Source: a virus
IMG/VR virus record: IMGVR_UViG_3300034816_000006
Span: 1 to 64,000 of that record
Direction: 5' to 3' (one strand)
DNA: 64,000 nucleotides
Below, in pieces: positions 24,688 through 32,542 of the stretch. The stretch's first letter is position 1, and each line of letters begins with the position of its first letter. The position numbers were made by a program, and so were the translations under genes. A model generated the notes under the pieces. It was not told where the DNA came from and did no database searches. It saw only the letters and a program-made list of their open reading frames with translations.

Positions 24688-25277
24688 GGCGCACTCCACG
24701 GCTGCGGCTGCATGTCGGCGGGGATGCGGTGCTTGCCGCGCGCAAGCGGGTGCTTCGGGTGTCCGGCCTTCGTCGTGCCGAGGTTGTGCGTCTTGATGCC
24801 AGCGGTCCGCAGCATGCCGAGCACGGCGCGATCGCGGCTGTCCAGCGCACCATCGTTGCCCCACGCCGTTACGACCACCGTCGCCATCGAGCACGCGAGC
24901 ATGATCGCCTGATTGTTGATGACGTCGTCGCCGCGCTCGCCGACCGCGCGCTTCTTGAGATCGGTCGGGTACGGCGACCGGAACGCGTGCTCGTTCACGA
25001 CCCACGTGATGTCGTGGCCCCAGCGACGCGTGAACTTCACGCATTCGGTGACCGTCGGGTCTGGTTTGAATGCGTCTGCGTCGCTGGGGTTCAACATCAG
25101 AAAGCAGGCGATCTCGAGTGTTGGCGGCGACCATGGCGGGCCGAGCATCTGGAAGATGACGTCGCCTCCGATCTCGCGGGCGCGGTCGCTGACCAGGCGC
25201 AGCAGATGATAGCGCATCGTCATGTCATCGCTGAACTGCGCGAATCCTGCACGATCGTCGCTCCACTGATCAATCAT
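24684..25277 (-). CDS. DUF1643 protein
   Basis: 197 residues with the DUF1643 signature: CFLMLNPSDADAF, DPTVTECVKFTRRWG, VVNEHAFRSPYPTDL, and a later AWGNDG...HPLARGKHR. The family is common in phages and mobile DNA, with unknown biochemistry. Ends a coupled run; upstream is a 161-bp gap with a tRNA-like sequence. Confidence 0.85.
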   Translation of the reverse strand: MIDQWSDDRAGFAQFSDDMTMRYHLLRLVSDRAREIGGDVIFQMLGPPWSPPTLEIACFLMLNPSDADAFKPDPTVTECVKFTRRWGHDITWVVNEHAFRSPYPTDLKKRAVGERGDDVINNQAIMLACSMATVVVTAWGNDGALDSRDRAVLGMLRTAGIKTHNLGTTKAGHPKHPLARGKHRIPADMQPQPWSAP

Positions 25278-25293
25278 GTCTTGCTCCTCATCG

Positions 25294-25432
25294 TGGAGTC
25301 CGCCCGGCTCGAACGGGCATCACGCCTCGCGGCGTACGTTCTAGCAGCCGTCGCCACGCGTGCGGTGCTGTTGTCTCGAACCGTCGGAGCTGCAGGCATC
25401 CGACGAGCACTGTCCAATTGTGCTAGGACCCC
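25294..25432 (-). ncRNA. tRNA-like structure (aberrant, tentative)
   Basis: On the minus strand, GGGGTCC (25432-25426) can pair with GGACTCC (25301-25295) as a 7-bp acceptor with one G-U. TA follows, then a D-arm GCAC/GTGC with A14, GG and A21-like residues in place, a variable-arm-like ACGCC-GCGA-GGCGT, and a perfect T-arm GCCCG-TTCGAGC-CGGGC. Between D-arm and variable arm there are ~70 nt instead of 18, with a 7-bp stem and 10-nt loop. It is not a normal tRNA gene, but the parts are too regular to ignore. It lies in the only clear gap of this operon. Confidence 0.4.
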
Positions 25433-25438
25433 GGACAT

Positions 25439-26608
25439 CTAGAACGGACTACTCTCCGCCGACCCGTTGGTCAGCTGCTTGGGTTCATCGGTCTCGGGTG
25501 CCACCACGTGCAATGTCGGCTCGTATTCCTCGATCGTCACGGTCTCCTTGCGAGCCATCTTGCCGAGCCGCTCGACCTCACCGAACACCGCTTTCTTGGT
25601 CGCTGCGAACTGGCCTCGCTTCACGAGCGGCTTAACGACGCGCTCGAACTGCGCCTGTGACGCAACCATCTCCACGACCTTGTCCGCTACGTCGCGGCCG
25701 AGTTCCGGCATCGCAGCGACGACGGCATGCACCGTTGGGCCGTCGTACTCGCGGTCGCCCAGTTTCGCATGTGGGCCGAACATGCGGCCGTTGCGAAGGG
25801 GAATTGGGCGCTCGGCCGCTCGAGCGTACAGCGCGGCGCTCAGTCGCGTCTGCACCGTCTTGATCCGCTGCAACAGGTCGTAGGCGTCGGCTGCATCCTC
25901 GTCGTTACCGAACGGGATCATTGACTCGACGCGCATCGCGATCGCGCCACCGCCGGCCTCCTCGGCGAGACGCCTCTGCTCGGGACACGAGATGAACGCG
26001 TGGCAATACTTGCAGTGCTTGCCCGTGACCAGTTCGCGCGAGGTCGATGTCATCATCTCGCGTAACCGCGCCGCGTGGACATCGAGGTCGAACACACACA
26101 ACGTCGCCACGTCGGCCGGTTTCCACGACGCGCCGAGGTAGACGATTGCAACGGTGACCTCGTCACGACCCGAGGCGCGGGCAACCGCAAGTGCTCCGGT
26201 GGCAAGCTGCGGATTCAGCGCGGCCGACGTCACGTCTTCAAAACCCTTGTAGTCGACGACCAGCACGCGGTTCTCGCCGTATACGATGAGGTCGATCGTC
26301 ATCGGGATCTCGAACGGCCGCAGCCCGGAGTAGTCACGCCAGGCGATGTGGCCCAACGCGCGGGCCGTGTCGTCGCTGACGTCGTAGGCCATTGCGCATT
26401 CCGCGGCCATGACATCGCCCGGCTCCAGAAGCTTGCGAACCTGCCACGGCAGATCCTCGTGCGCACCAAGAACCGCGGCTGCCTCCGCATCCCCGTGTCG
26501 GTCGTTGCCAGCTTCGGCGTAGTCCGATCGGTAGTCGTGCTGCTCAAGGTGCGCCGAACCTGGGCAGGCGAGCACGCGCTCGACGGAGGATGCGGAGGGG
26601 CGGTTCAT
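25439..26608 (-). CDS. PD-(D/E)XK nuclease, RecB/Cas4-like
   Basis: 389 residues. PSASSVERVLACPGSAHLE at the start is typical of AddB/Cas4-type or DUF2800 phage nucleases. VLVVDYKGFE near 118 supplies the D-x-K active site with an upstream Asp, and GKHCKYCHAFISCPEQ near 200 gives the Cys that with Cys15 could hold an iron-sulfur cluster. It is the likely exonuclease partner of the RecT gene two genes downstream, as in RecE/RecT pairs. Confidence 0.8.
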   Translation of the reverse strand: MNRPSASSVERVLACPGSAHLEQHDYRSDYAEAGNDRHGDAEAAAVLGAHEDLPWQVRKLLEPGDVMAAECAMAYDVSDDTARALGHIAWRDYSGLRPFEIPMTIDLIVYGENRVLVVDYKGFEDVTSAALNPQLATGALAVARASGRDEVTVAIVYLGASWKPADVATLCVFDLDVHAARLREMMTSTSRELVTGKHCKYCHAFISCPEQRRLAEEAGGGAIAMRVESMIPFGNDEDAADAYDLLQRIKTVQTRLSAALYARAAERPIPLRNGRMFGPHAKLGDREYDGPTVHAVVAAMPELGRDVADKVVEMVASQAQFERVVKPLVKRGQFAATKKAVFGEVERLGKMARKETVTIEEYEPTLHVVAPETDEPKQLTNGSAESSPF

Positions 26609-26802
26609 GGCTCAAACACCTGGAGTTCGTAGTCGTCATCGACGACACGAAAGAACTCCGACGCACGCGACCCGCTCAGCTTCTTGTTGAGCGCCTCGCA
26701 CATGATGTCGGCCCAGCGCTGGCTGGTAATCTCGCTCGCCACCAGTGTGTCGTCGTGGCCTGGACCCTCACGGTTGAAGTTGTCAACGCACACGATCTTC
26801 AC
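26605..26802 (-). CDS. Small unknown protein, 65 aa
   Basis: 65 residues with alternating strand and helix (KIVCVDNFNREGPGHDD, SQRWADIMCEALN). Coupled by ATGA on both sides between nuclease and RecT genes. Could be a recombination accessory; no known family. Confidence 0.65.
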   Translation of the reverse strand: MKIVCVDNFNREGPGHDDTLVASEITSQRWADIMCEALNKKLSGSRASEFFRVVDDDYELQVFEP

Positions 26803-27032
26803 GGTCTTAGTTCCGTTTCCTCGATGCGCGCCTTGGGGCCATCGTCGTGCGAGTCAACGTAGCGAACCCAGCCGACCGAGCGACCGTAGTCGCGCTCCGT
26901 CCAGACGTAGCCATAGTCGGCGTAGAGCGCCTTGAATTCCTCGACTTGCCGATCGGCACCTTCGCGTGTCGAGTGCACGGTGATCATGTCGTTGACATGA
27001 CGGTCGTGGCAGATGACGACGTAGACCTTCAC
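26799..27032 (-). CDS. Small unknown protein, 77 aa
   Basis: 77 residues starting KVYVVICHDRHVNDMITVHS, then a helix and WTERDYGR. This plan occurs in small phage proteins beside recombination genes. Coupled to RecT by ATGA. Function unknown. Confidence 0.65.
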   Translation of the reverse strand: MKVYVVICHDRHVNDMITVHSTREGADRQVEEFKALYADYGYVWTERDYGRSVGWVRYVDSHDDGPKARIEETELRP

Positions 27033-27886
27033 GCTGTCTCACCCGTGCCTGTGTCGGACGAGTCGACGGAGCTCGTTGGCGTCGTCGCTGCGACCGACGA
27101 CGAATCGCCTGATGTAGGGCGTTTCTTGATCTCCGCGACCCGTGCCTTGTACTTGGCATTGATCGCCTCGTAGGCCGGGTGACCAGGGCGCAGGCCGCGC
27201 TTCGCGAAGCGACCGGCGATCTCCCTGCATGACTCGATCGTCTGAGCGTTTTCGAGCTGACCGATTTCCTCGTAGTCGGACGCGCTGAACGGCGGCGGCG
27301 TCGGCTGGGCATCGACAAACTCGGCGTCGATGGCGTCGACATGAACAGGACGCGGAGAATCGTCGCGCTCGCCGACCTCGTCGGCTGTGAACACCCCCGC
27401 AAGGATGTCCGAGTACACGTCGCGAGCGAGCTCCGACTTCGCGCGAGACGCCAGCATCGCCCGCGGGAACGTGCGCCAGTTGTCCTTCTGGTGCAGCGCG
27501 GCGACCTTGGCCATCTCGATGGTCCAGGTACACTTCTGCTCGGGTTCGCCGCGTCGCTTCGTCACATAGGTGACGCTCTTGTCTGTTCCCTCGCCGAGTC
27601 GACGGAAGTACTCGGCCTTGCCGCTGCCGAGTACAACCGCAACCATCGCATCCGCGCTCATCACGGGTTTGCCGTTGATGACCGAGAACGAGCGCAGCGA
27701 AGCCATCGGCGCGAGGCCCAGCTCCTGGCCCGCCATGATCTGCATCATGACCTCGGGAACCTTGTTGCGGAGCGCCTCGGGGAGCAACCCGGACTTGGCG
27801 ATGCGCTCGGACAGTGTCACGACCTCATCGAGCGTACGGGGGGCGATGATCGCGGGCTGGCGAACCAGTGCGGTCTCGTCGCTCAT
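27029..27886 (-). CDS. recT: RecT-family single-strand annealing protein
   Basis: 285 residues. RecT core: SGLLPEALRNKVPEVMMQIM, ELGLAPMASLRSF, VINGKPVMSADAMVAVV, MLASRAKSELARDVYSDIL. The last ~100 residues are Ser/Thr/Pro-rich and disordered. RecT anneals complementary single strands and promotes strand invasion for phage recombination. It sits with a RecB-like nuclease downstream and a probable single-strand binding protein upstream. Confidence 0.9.
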   Translation of the reverse strand: MSDETALVRQPAIIAPRTLDEVVTLSERIAKSGLLPEALRNKVPEVMMQIMAGQELGLAPMASLRSFSVINGKPVMSADAMVAVVLGSGKAEYFRRLGEGTDKSVTYVTKRRGEPEQKCTWTIEMAKVAALHQKDNWRTFPRAMLASRAKSELARDVYSDILAGVFTADEVGERDDSPRPVHVDAIDAEFVDAQPTPPPFSASDYEEIGQLENAQTIESCREIAGRFAKRGLRPGHPAYEAINAKYKARVAEIKKRPTSGDSSSVAATTPTSSVDSSDTGTGETA

Positions 27887-28434
27887 CGCAGCACCTTCGC
27901 GATCGGCGTCAGGTCACGCGCGTTCGTGATGAACGGGATGTCATCTTCGCCCGGCGGCGGGATGTCATCCTGCGGCGGAGTTCCGCTGTCATCGTACCCG
28001 GCGCCTTCGGCGAGCGCGGCACGCATGGCCTCGTCGGCCTCGTCGGCGCTCTGGCGGCTCGGCGCCTTGAGCGGCTTCGGTCCGCGACCGATGGAGTTCG
28101 CCTTGCCCCAGATCTGACCGGCCTTCTTGCCGGTCTTGATCTCGAGATGACGGATCTCGACGGTAGACTCGCCGCCAGTCGCCTTGATCCAGCCATCGAC
28201 GTCGCTGCGGAACGTTTCGAGACGCGTGCCTTTCCAGCCGACTGCGCGCGCAGACTGGGCGATGTACTTCGCGCTCTTGTTGTTGACGCGGTCCTCGTAC
28301 GTGACCTTACGTCCGGTGTCGGGACCTTCGATGATCTGCACGTTGACACGTACGGTCATGATGTCCTTGTCGTCCGCTGCGGCCTCGCCGCCAAGCACCT
28401 TACACTTCCAGATTCCTTCTACGGGTTCACTCAT
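27883..28434 (-). CDS. Probable phage single-strand DNA binding protein
   Basis: 183 residues from ATG 28434. An N-terminal beta domain (GIWKCKVLGGEA, DIMTVRVNVQIIEGP, GRKVTYEDRV) fits phage DUF669/OB-like binding proteins; residues 140-165 are acidic and disordered with PPPGEDDIPF, close to the DDIPF tip that SSB proteins use to recruit partners. Place directly before RecT supports an ssDNA role. OB fold not proven. Confidence 0.7.
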   Translation of the reverse strand: MSEPVEGIWKCKVLGGEAAADDKDIMTVRVNVQIIEGPDTGRKVTYEDRVNNKSAKYIAQSARAVGWKGTRLETFRSDVDGWIKATGGESTVEIRHLEIKTGKKAGQIWGKANSIGRGPKPLKAPSRQSADEADEAMRAALAEGAGYDDSGTPPQDDIPPPGEDDIPFITNARDLTPIAKVLR

Positions 28435-28499
28435 TGATAGTTCTCTCGTTGTGGGTTGAACGTTGCGTGCGCTGTCGCCGAGTCGAACGGCGGTTACCC

Positions 28500-28643
28500 T
28501 CAGCGCTGGATCGTCAGTCGCCTGGTCTTGCGGTCTCGCCGCAGCTGCCTCGCCGTCGCTGGCACCACCGGCTCCCACGCCGCAAGGTCGCAGATGATGG
28601 CCGCAAGGACACAGGCCATGATGATCATGTCGGGCGAGATCAC
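28500..28643 (-). CDS. Small membrane protein, 47 aa
   Basis: 47 residues from GTG 28643, which overlaps the upstream stop by 4 bases. Residues 6-20 are hydrophobic (MIIMACVLAAIICDLAAW), followed by a strongly basic tail (RQLRRDRKTRR). Short single-span membrane protein; could be a host-takeover or lysis-related peptide. Confidence 0.6.
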   Translation of the reverse strand: MISPDMIIMACVLAAIICDLAAWEPVVPATARQLRRDRKTRRLTIQR

Positions 28644-28867
28644 GGCTCGCCCCCACGAGAAGTCGTCCCGGCTGCCGGTCTGGAGTCCGGCATAGGTGAT
28701 CCACCCGTCGCGCTAGTCAGAGGGTAACGCGACGGCACAACCGGGACGGAAAACCGCTTGGGGCGCCGCCGCTCACGCACCTCGTCGACGATCATCTCAA
28801 TGGCGAGCTCGATCAGCTTCATGGCCAGAGCGCCAATCGCCATCAGGCCGATGACGACGAACGTCAC
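28640..28867 (-). CDS. Small membrane protein, 75 aa
   Basis: 75 residues from GTG 28867 (overlaps upstream stop). Membrane segment at residues 3-26 (VVIGLMAIGALAMKLIELAIEM), then a basic cytosolic tail. Next to another small membrane gene. Unknown role. Confidence 0.65.
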   Translation of the reverse strand: MTFVVIGLMAIGALAMKLIELAIEMIVDEVRERRRPKRFSVPVVPSRYPLTSATGGSPMPDSRPAAGTTSRGGEP

Positions 28868-29247
28868 TTGGTGGCCCCCAGCACCGCGTTGCAGCGCGCG
28901 ATCTGCGCGGCGATGAACTGTGCACGCTCGACGCTTAGGCCGTTGATGCCGAGGCTGGCGAGCTCGTCGCGATACGCCGCGACCAGCGACAGCGCCTCGG
29001 CTGAGTGCGACGCAGCCAGAAACCGCTCGACCATGATGTCCGCGATCTCGTGCACGACTGCCGCGGTCGTGGTCTCCCCGGGACCGTTGGCCTCGATGGC
29101 CCGGCGTGCTGCTGACTCGAGGCGAGCGGCATCGCTGGCAGCCTTCGATGCCCGTAGCTGCTGCAGCTCCAGCAACGCGCTCCGCACCGGAGGTGGCACG
29201 TCGGTCAGCCAGGCCTTGAGGTCGTCGTCGGACAGTCGCTCGTTCAT
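28864..29247 (-). CDS. Helical early protein, 127 aa
   Basis: 127 residues, Ala/Leu/Arg-rich helices throughout, with SLVAAYRDELASLGINGLSV. ATGA-coupled to upstream gene. No motif. Unknown. Confidence 0.65.
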   Translation of the reverse strand: MNERLSDDDLKAWLTDVPPPVRSALLELQQLRASKAASDAARLESAARRAIEANGPGETTTAAVVHEIADIMVERFLAASHSAEALSLVAAYRDELASLGINGLSVERAQFIAAQIARCNAVLGATK

Positions 29248-29471
29248 GCCTCACCTCGATCCTTCGACATCTCGGCGCGCTCGGCCTCGAAGTCATCGGC
29301 AATCCTGCGCTGCGCATCGGCAAGCTCCGCGTAGTACGAAGCGGTGAGCATGGCCGCCGCGAGTGTTGACACGGCGCGGACATCCGGTCCGATGGTGCCG
29401 AATTCGTCGCTATAGAGCTTGCGGGCCTCGGCGAGCGCAGCGGCCGCGCGATGAATGATCTCGTTGTTCAT
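29244..29471 (-). CDS. Small helical protein, 75 aa
   Basis: 75 residues from ATG 29471. Helix-rich (IIHRAAAALAEARKLY, ADAQRRIADDFEAERAEM). Unknown function. Confidence 0.65.
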   Translation of the reverse strand: MNNEIIHRAAAALAEARKLYSDEFGTIGPDVRAVSTLAAAMLTASYYAELADAQRRIADDFEAERAEMSKDRGEA

Positions 29472-29788
29472 GGCTTCCTCGTGGGCTTCGTATCGGCCAT
29501 CGACGACGGAGACGGGATGTCGAGCACTTCCGCCAGTGGCACACCGTCGATGCTCGGCACAGGCTCGAGCACGGCGAGCATGGCGCCCGTGGCCTCGTGG
29601 AGCCAGCGCAAGGACGCTTGGTCCAGGTCGACTAGGTCGTGCGTGACATAATGGTGCGCCTCCGGATCGAGCACTTGATCGGCATGCACCGTCTCCCAAG
29701 CCAACAGCATTCCCACGCTCGGTGAACTCTCCAGGCGCAGGCGTTCACCTGGCGCTCCGGTCGGAAAGATCCTGACGAAGCGCCTCAC
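29468..29788 (-). CDS. Unknown early protein, 106 aa
   Basis: 106 residues: RRFVRIFPTGAPGERLRL start, a strand-helix middle (HHYVTHDLVDLDQASLRWLH), basic C-terminal tail. Coupled by ATGA. No family recognised. Confidence 0.65.
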   Translation of the reverse strand: MRRFVRIFPTGAPGERLRLESSPSVGMLLAWETVHADQVLDPEAHHYVTHDLVDLDQASLRWLHEATGAMLAVLEPVPSIDGVPLAEVLDIPSPSSMADTKPTRKP

Positions 29789-30423
29789 GACTCGACCTCG
29801 GGATCGAAGCGCGAGTCATGCGGCGTGCCGTGGTCGGCGCTGCGCGTGACGGCGCACGTCGTCTCGTGGTCATCCTCGTCGCGAATGTCGGGTTCGGCGG
29901 CTCGCTGGGCCTCGTAGGCAGCCGCGGAGATGTCGGTTTGGTCAAGGTCGACAACTATGCCGTCCCCGAACATCTCCTGTGCCGCGACCTGCGTGGGCTC
30001 CTGACCGCAGCACGGCTGATTCGCCATCTGCGCCAGCAGCGCCTCGGCCGCGGCGTCGTTCTCGGCCGTCTCGGCGAGTTGCTCAGCGACCGGGCGCGAG
30101 ATGTCCCAGTCCCAGCCGTCGCTGTGGTCGTTGGCGATCTCGGCCGCTAGCCAGCCCCCGTGCCAGGCGGCGAGGTCGACGAATGGCGAGGCCTCGTCGC
30201 CATCGAAGCCAGCGTCTTCCGCGTTGGTCATCCGCGCGAATCCGTCGGCCAGCAGTTCGGCGGCGATCGCCGCGGCCGCGATCTCGTGCTCGACCGCGAG
30301 CAAGGCGTCATTGGCGGGGCCGAGCGACAGCGTCTCGCCGCACGCCTGGCACTTCGCGTGCCTGACCGCTGGATGATGCCAGGCAGCTGTCTCGTGCTGG
30401 CATTGAGTCTTGCGCTTCGTCAT
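29785..30423 (-). CDS. Acidic early protein with Cys/His cluster, 212 aa
   Basis: 212 residues. N-terminus KTQCQHETAAWHHPAVRHAKC.. (CxH...CxxC) is a likely zinc knuckle; the rest is very acidic and Ala-rich helix, with MANQPCCGQEPT late. High acidity may mimic DNA, but no known anti-restriction family is recognised. Confidence 0.65.
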   Translation of the reverse strand: MTKRKTQCQHETAAWHHPAVRHAKCQACGETLSLGPANDALLAVEHEIAAAAIAAELLADGFARMTNAEDAGFDGDEASPFVDLAAWHGGWLAAEIANDHSDGWDWDISRPVAEQLAETAENDAAAEALLAQMANQPCCGQEPTQVAAQEMFGDGIVVDLDQTDISAAAYEAQRAAEPDIRDEDDHETTCAVTRSADHGTPHDSRFDPEVES

Positions 30424-30456
30424 TGTCTATCCTGTAGTCACTCTCTAGTGCGCCCA

Positions 30457-30482
30457 CCAGATGTCACTCGGGTGAGCGCTGG
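30457..30482. terminator. Inverted repeat, possible terminator or attenuator
   Basis: CCAG...CACTCGGGTG...CTGG: outer CCAG/CTGG and inner CAC/GTG can pair. It lies in the 67-bp gap just after the lanthipeptide-like gene, on the leftward transcript. No T-run is seen, so Rho-independent termination is uncertain. Confidence 0.35.
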
Positions 30483-30490
30483 TTCACGAC

Positions 30491-30673
30491 TCAGCAGATC
30501 AGTTGTGATGTGTCGCAGTCGCGACACGTGCAGGTACCGAATACACAAGTGATGCAGGTCAGCGGTTCGGCGACCGACGGCTTGGCGCCGCCGACGACGA
30601 CGCGGAACTCGGGTCCGTCGAGCATGCGGATGGTCTCGGCGTTGAGCCAGAGCTTGGTCTTGTGGCGCTTCAT
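30491..30673 (-). CDS. Lanthipeptide-like RiPP precursor
   Basis: 60 residues from ATG 30673 with AGGAG 7 bases before. The leader KTKLWLNAETIRMLD...VVVGG matches the class I lanthipeptide leader plan (K-L-x-L-x-x-E-T-I-R-x-L, ending in Gly-Gly). The core after GG (about residues 30-60) has six Cys (40, 43, 48, 50, 53, 60) and seven Ser/Thr, with CITCVFGTCTCRDC and a final Cys. This is what thioether-bridged peptides look like. No lanthionine synthetase is in the window, so host enzymes may modify it. Directly upstream is a small lipoprotein. No other family fits this small gene as well. Confidence 0.6.
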   Translation of the reverse strand: MKRHKTKLWLNAETIRMLDGPEFRVVVGGAKPSVAEPLTCITCVFGTCTCRDCDTSQLIC

Positions 30674-30683
30674 CTGGAGACTC

Positions 30684-31022
30684 CTAGGTAGACCCGCAGT
30701 GAACTTCGTCAACCACCACGCTGCCATCATCGGCCGTGTGATAGCGGACGTGGCAGTACAACGTCGCGTGGTGCGATCCGAATGAGACCGACACCTCGCA
30801 CAGCATGCCGCCTGCCGCGTCGCCGCACGCGACGCGATCTACGGAATCAGGATGGTACTCCGCGCGCACATCGGCGACCGACGCGTTGCTCGAGGCCGCA
30901 ATCGGGTCGCCATCGCCGCCGCATGATGGAAAGCACGTCTCGGCTTGTGCAGTCGAGTCGACCTTGGGCTCCGTCACGCCGCATGCAGTCATCAGAACAA
31001 TCATCGCAACAATCTTCTTCAT
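30684..31022 (-). CDS. Small lipoprotein beside the RiPP-like gene
   Basis: 112 residues. Lipoprotein signal KKIVAMIVLMTAC (Cys14) and a mature domain with several Cys (AETCFPSCGGDGD, RVACGDAAGG, MLCEVSV, LYCHVRY, EVHCGS). It lies 10 bases upstream of the lanthipeptide-like gene in the same transcript. Immunity proteins of lanthipeptide systems are often lipoproteins, so an immunity role is a plausible inference; a superinfection-exclusion lipoprotein is the alternative. Confidence 0.7.
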   Translation of the reverse strand: MKKIVAMIVLMTACGVTEPKVDSTAQAETCFPSCGGDGDPIAASSNASVADVRAEYHPDSVDRVACGDAAGGMLCEVSVSFGSHHATLYCHVRYHTADDGSVVVDEVHCGST

Positions 31023-31099
31023 CTCTCCGCTCTCCTTGAGGCGTCGATGCCTCGGTCACCGCGCAGCCACCACCTGCAACGCCGCCACCGAGAAACCGA

Positions 31100-31339
31100 T
31101 CACTGCCGCTGCTTCTCTCCGAAGTGGCATACGTTCTTGTAGACTGCGTTGTAGTTCTCGATGATGCCGCCGCGCTCGTCGTAGTCACATGAGAGCGGCC
31201 TGAATCCGTCGTCGTAGCAACAGTTGACGGGCGGCGGCGTCGGGTTCAGGCGACCAGAGATGCCGAAGACCCGAGCTCCGATCGCGACGACAGCCGCGGC
31301 CACCAGCACGAAGATCGCCTCCTTGGTCACAGGCCTCAT
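31100..31339 (-). CDS. Membrane-anchored Cys-rich protein, 79 aa
   Basis: 79 residues. One membrane segment at residues 8-26 (IFVLVAAAVVAIGARVFG), then a likely periplasmic part with NCCYDDGF, LSCDYDERGG and KNVCHFG (four Cys). Forms an exported cluster with the lipoprotein and RiPP-like precursor downstream. Unknown function. Confidence 0.65.
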   Translation of the reverse strand: MRPVTKEAIFVLVAAAVVAIGARVFGISGRLNPTPPPVNCCYDDGFRPLSCDYDERGGIIENYNAVYKNVCHFGEKQRQ

Positions 31340-31560
31340 GCCGCACGCTCCGGCACCACCGCGCGCAGGTCTTTCTCCGCGGCATGGACTTCCTCGTGCC
31401 TGATGTCGCAGTCGCGCCAGCCGTTGAGCGCTGAGAAGAACGCGTCGACGAGGTCGGCGAGCGAGGACAGGGCGCGAACGTACGGGTCGACCACGGCCGG
31501 ATCGCCCGTGGCCGAGCGTGCACGCTGGATCCGATCGCGGAGTTCGGCGCCGTGCATCAT
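31336..31560 (-). CDS. Small unknown protein, 74 aa
   Basis: 74 residues from ATG 31560; the next ATG codon follows at once. Helical, with ALNGWRDCDIRHEEVHAAEK. ATGA overlap with upstream gene. Unknown. Confidence 0.6.
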   Translation of the reverse strand: MMHGAELRDRIQRARSATGDPAVVDPYVRALSSLADLVDAFFSALNGWRDCDIRHEEVHAAEKDLRAVVPERAA

Positions 31561-31799
31561 CGGCGGGCTCCGAACCACTCGCGGCGAAGGGTCGCTGAGG
31601 TCTCGATGAGGCGATAGGCAGCCTCGACTGCCTCTTCCTCGTAGGTCCACGACTCGAAGTTCACCTTCGAGTGCTTCTCGGTCGCCATACCGGCAATGTT
31701 CCAGCCGTATAACTGTATGCCAGCGATTGAGACCAGGCTGTCCTTGCTGGCAGCACACAGCAGCACCTCGATCACCTTACGCTTCTCCTCGATCTTCAT
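31557..31799 (-). CDS. Small unknown protein, 80 aa
   Basis: 80 residues starting KIEEKRKVIEVLLCAASKD, then an aromatic middle and a charged helix (YEEEAVEAAYRLIE). Coupled on both sides. Unknown. Confidence 0.65.
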   Translation of the reverse strand: MKIEEKRKVIEVLLCAASKDSLVSIAGIQLYGWNIAGMATEKHSKVNFESWTYEEEAVEAAYRLIETSATLRREWFGARR

Positions 31800-32542
31800 C
31801 GCCTCGTCTCCATCAGCTCAAACATCGGCAGCGTCACATCTCGCCCCGTGGCCGGCTCGCTCTCGAAATCCATCGGATCAATCACATCCTTGTCGACCGG
31901 CCCACTTCCATCCGGCCAGCCCTCGAGCGCCGGTGGCACCTGCAGCTGCTTGACCAGTTGCGCCGCGGTACAGCCGTGCAGCGCCATCGCCGCGCGGTCG
32001 AACGCCTCGATCAGTGCGTCGCGTTCGTCCAATTGTGCCATGGTCTCTCCTAGTCGTTCGATGGACTGCTTCCACGCCTTCCGTAACCCGTTGTGCTTGG
32101 CCTCGGAATCCTTGAGCGCGACGCGGGCCGTGTGAGCATCGGCCGAGCGCTCCACGTTGAGAACGCGCATGCGGGTCGCTTCGGCAACGGCGTCTCGTGC
32201 CGTGCGCTGATACTGCACGCTAGTAGCTCGCTCGCTGGCCAGCTGCTTGTTCAGGGCCTGCAGTCGGTCCGCGAGTTCATCGTTGGCGCGGTCCAGTACC
32301 TCCATCCGTCGCATGACCTGGACCAGGTGATCCGGGCTCGATATCAGGACCGCGAAGTCGCCGGCGTCATGCGCGCAGTTGACGGCGAGATCGACGAGAT
32401 AGTCGTGGTCCAACGCGTCTAGCGGGCGCAGCTGCAGCGCTGGACGAGCCGGGATGCAGGATGGCATGATGCCGGAGAGCGTTCGCTCGGGGATGTAGGG
32501 GCCGTCGACGATGGCGTCGGAGTCGTCGTCCAAGGCGGTCAC
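31796..32542 (-). CDS. Coiled-coil protein, 248 aa
   Basis: 248 residues from GTG 32542 (overlaps upstream stop by 4 bases). Residues ~75-185 form a long coiled coil (RMEVLDRANDELADRLQALN, LGETMAQLDERDALIEAFD). Ends with an acidic Pro-rich tail. Structural or scaffold role possible; no family. Confidence 0.65.
   Translation of the reverse strand: MTALDDDSDAIVDGPYIPERTLSGIMPSCIPARPALQLRPLDALDHDYLVDLAVNCAHDAGDFAVLISSPDHLVQVMRRMEVLDRANDELADRLQALNKQLASERATSVQYQRTARDAVAEATRMRVLNVERSADAHTARVALKDSEAKHNGLRKAWKQSIERLGETMAQLDERDALIEAFDRAAMALHGCTAAQLVKQLQVPPALEGWPDGSGPVDKDVIDPMDFESEPATGRDVTLPMFELMETRR

Noticed and set aside
25294-25432. Normal tRNA gene on the minus strand
   Set aside because: Acceptor, D- and T-arms pair well but the anticodon region is far too long, so only a tRNA-like call is made.
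30457-30482. Strong Rho-independent terminator after the RiPP-like gene
   Set aside because: Dyad is short and no T-run follows; kept only as a weak inverted repeat.
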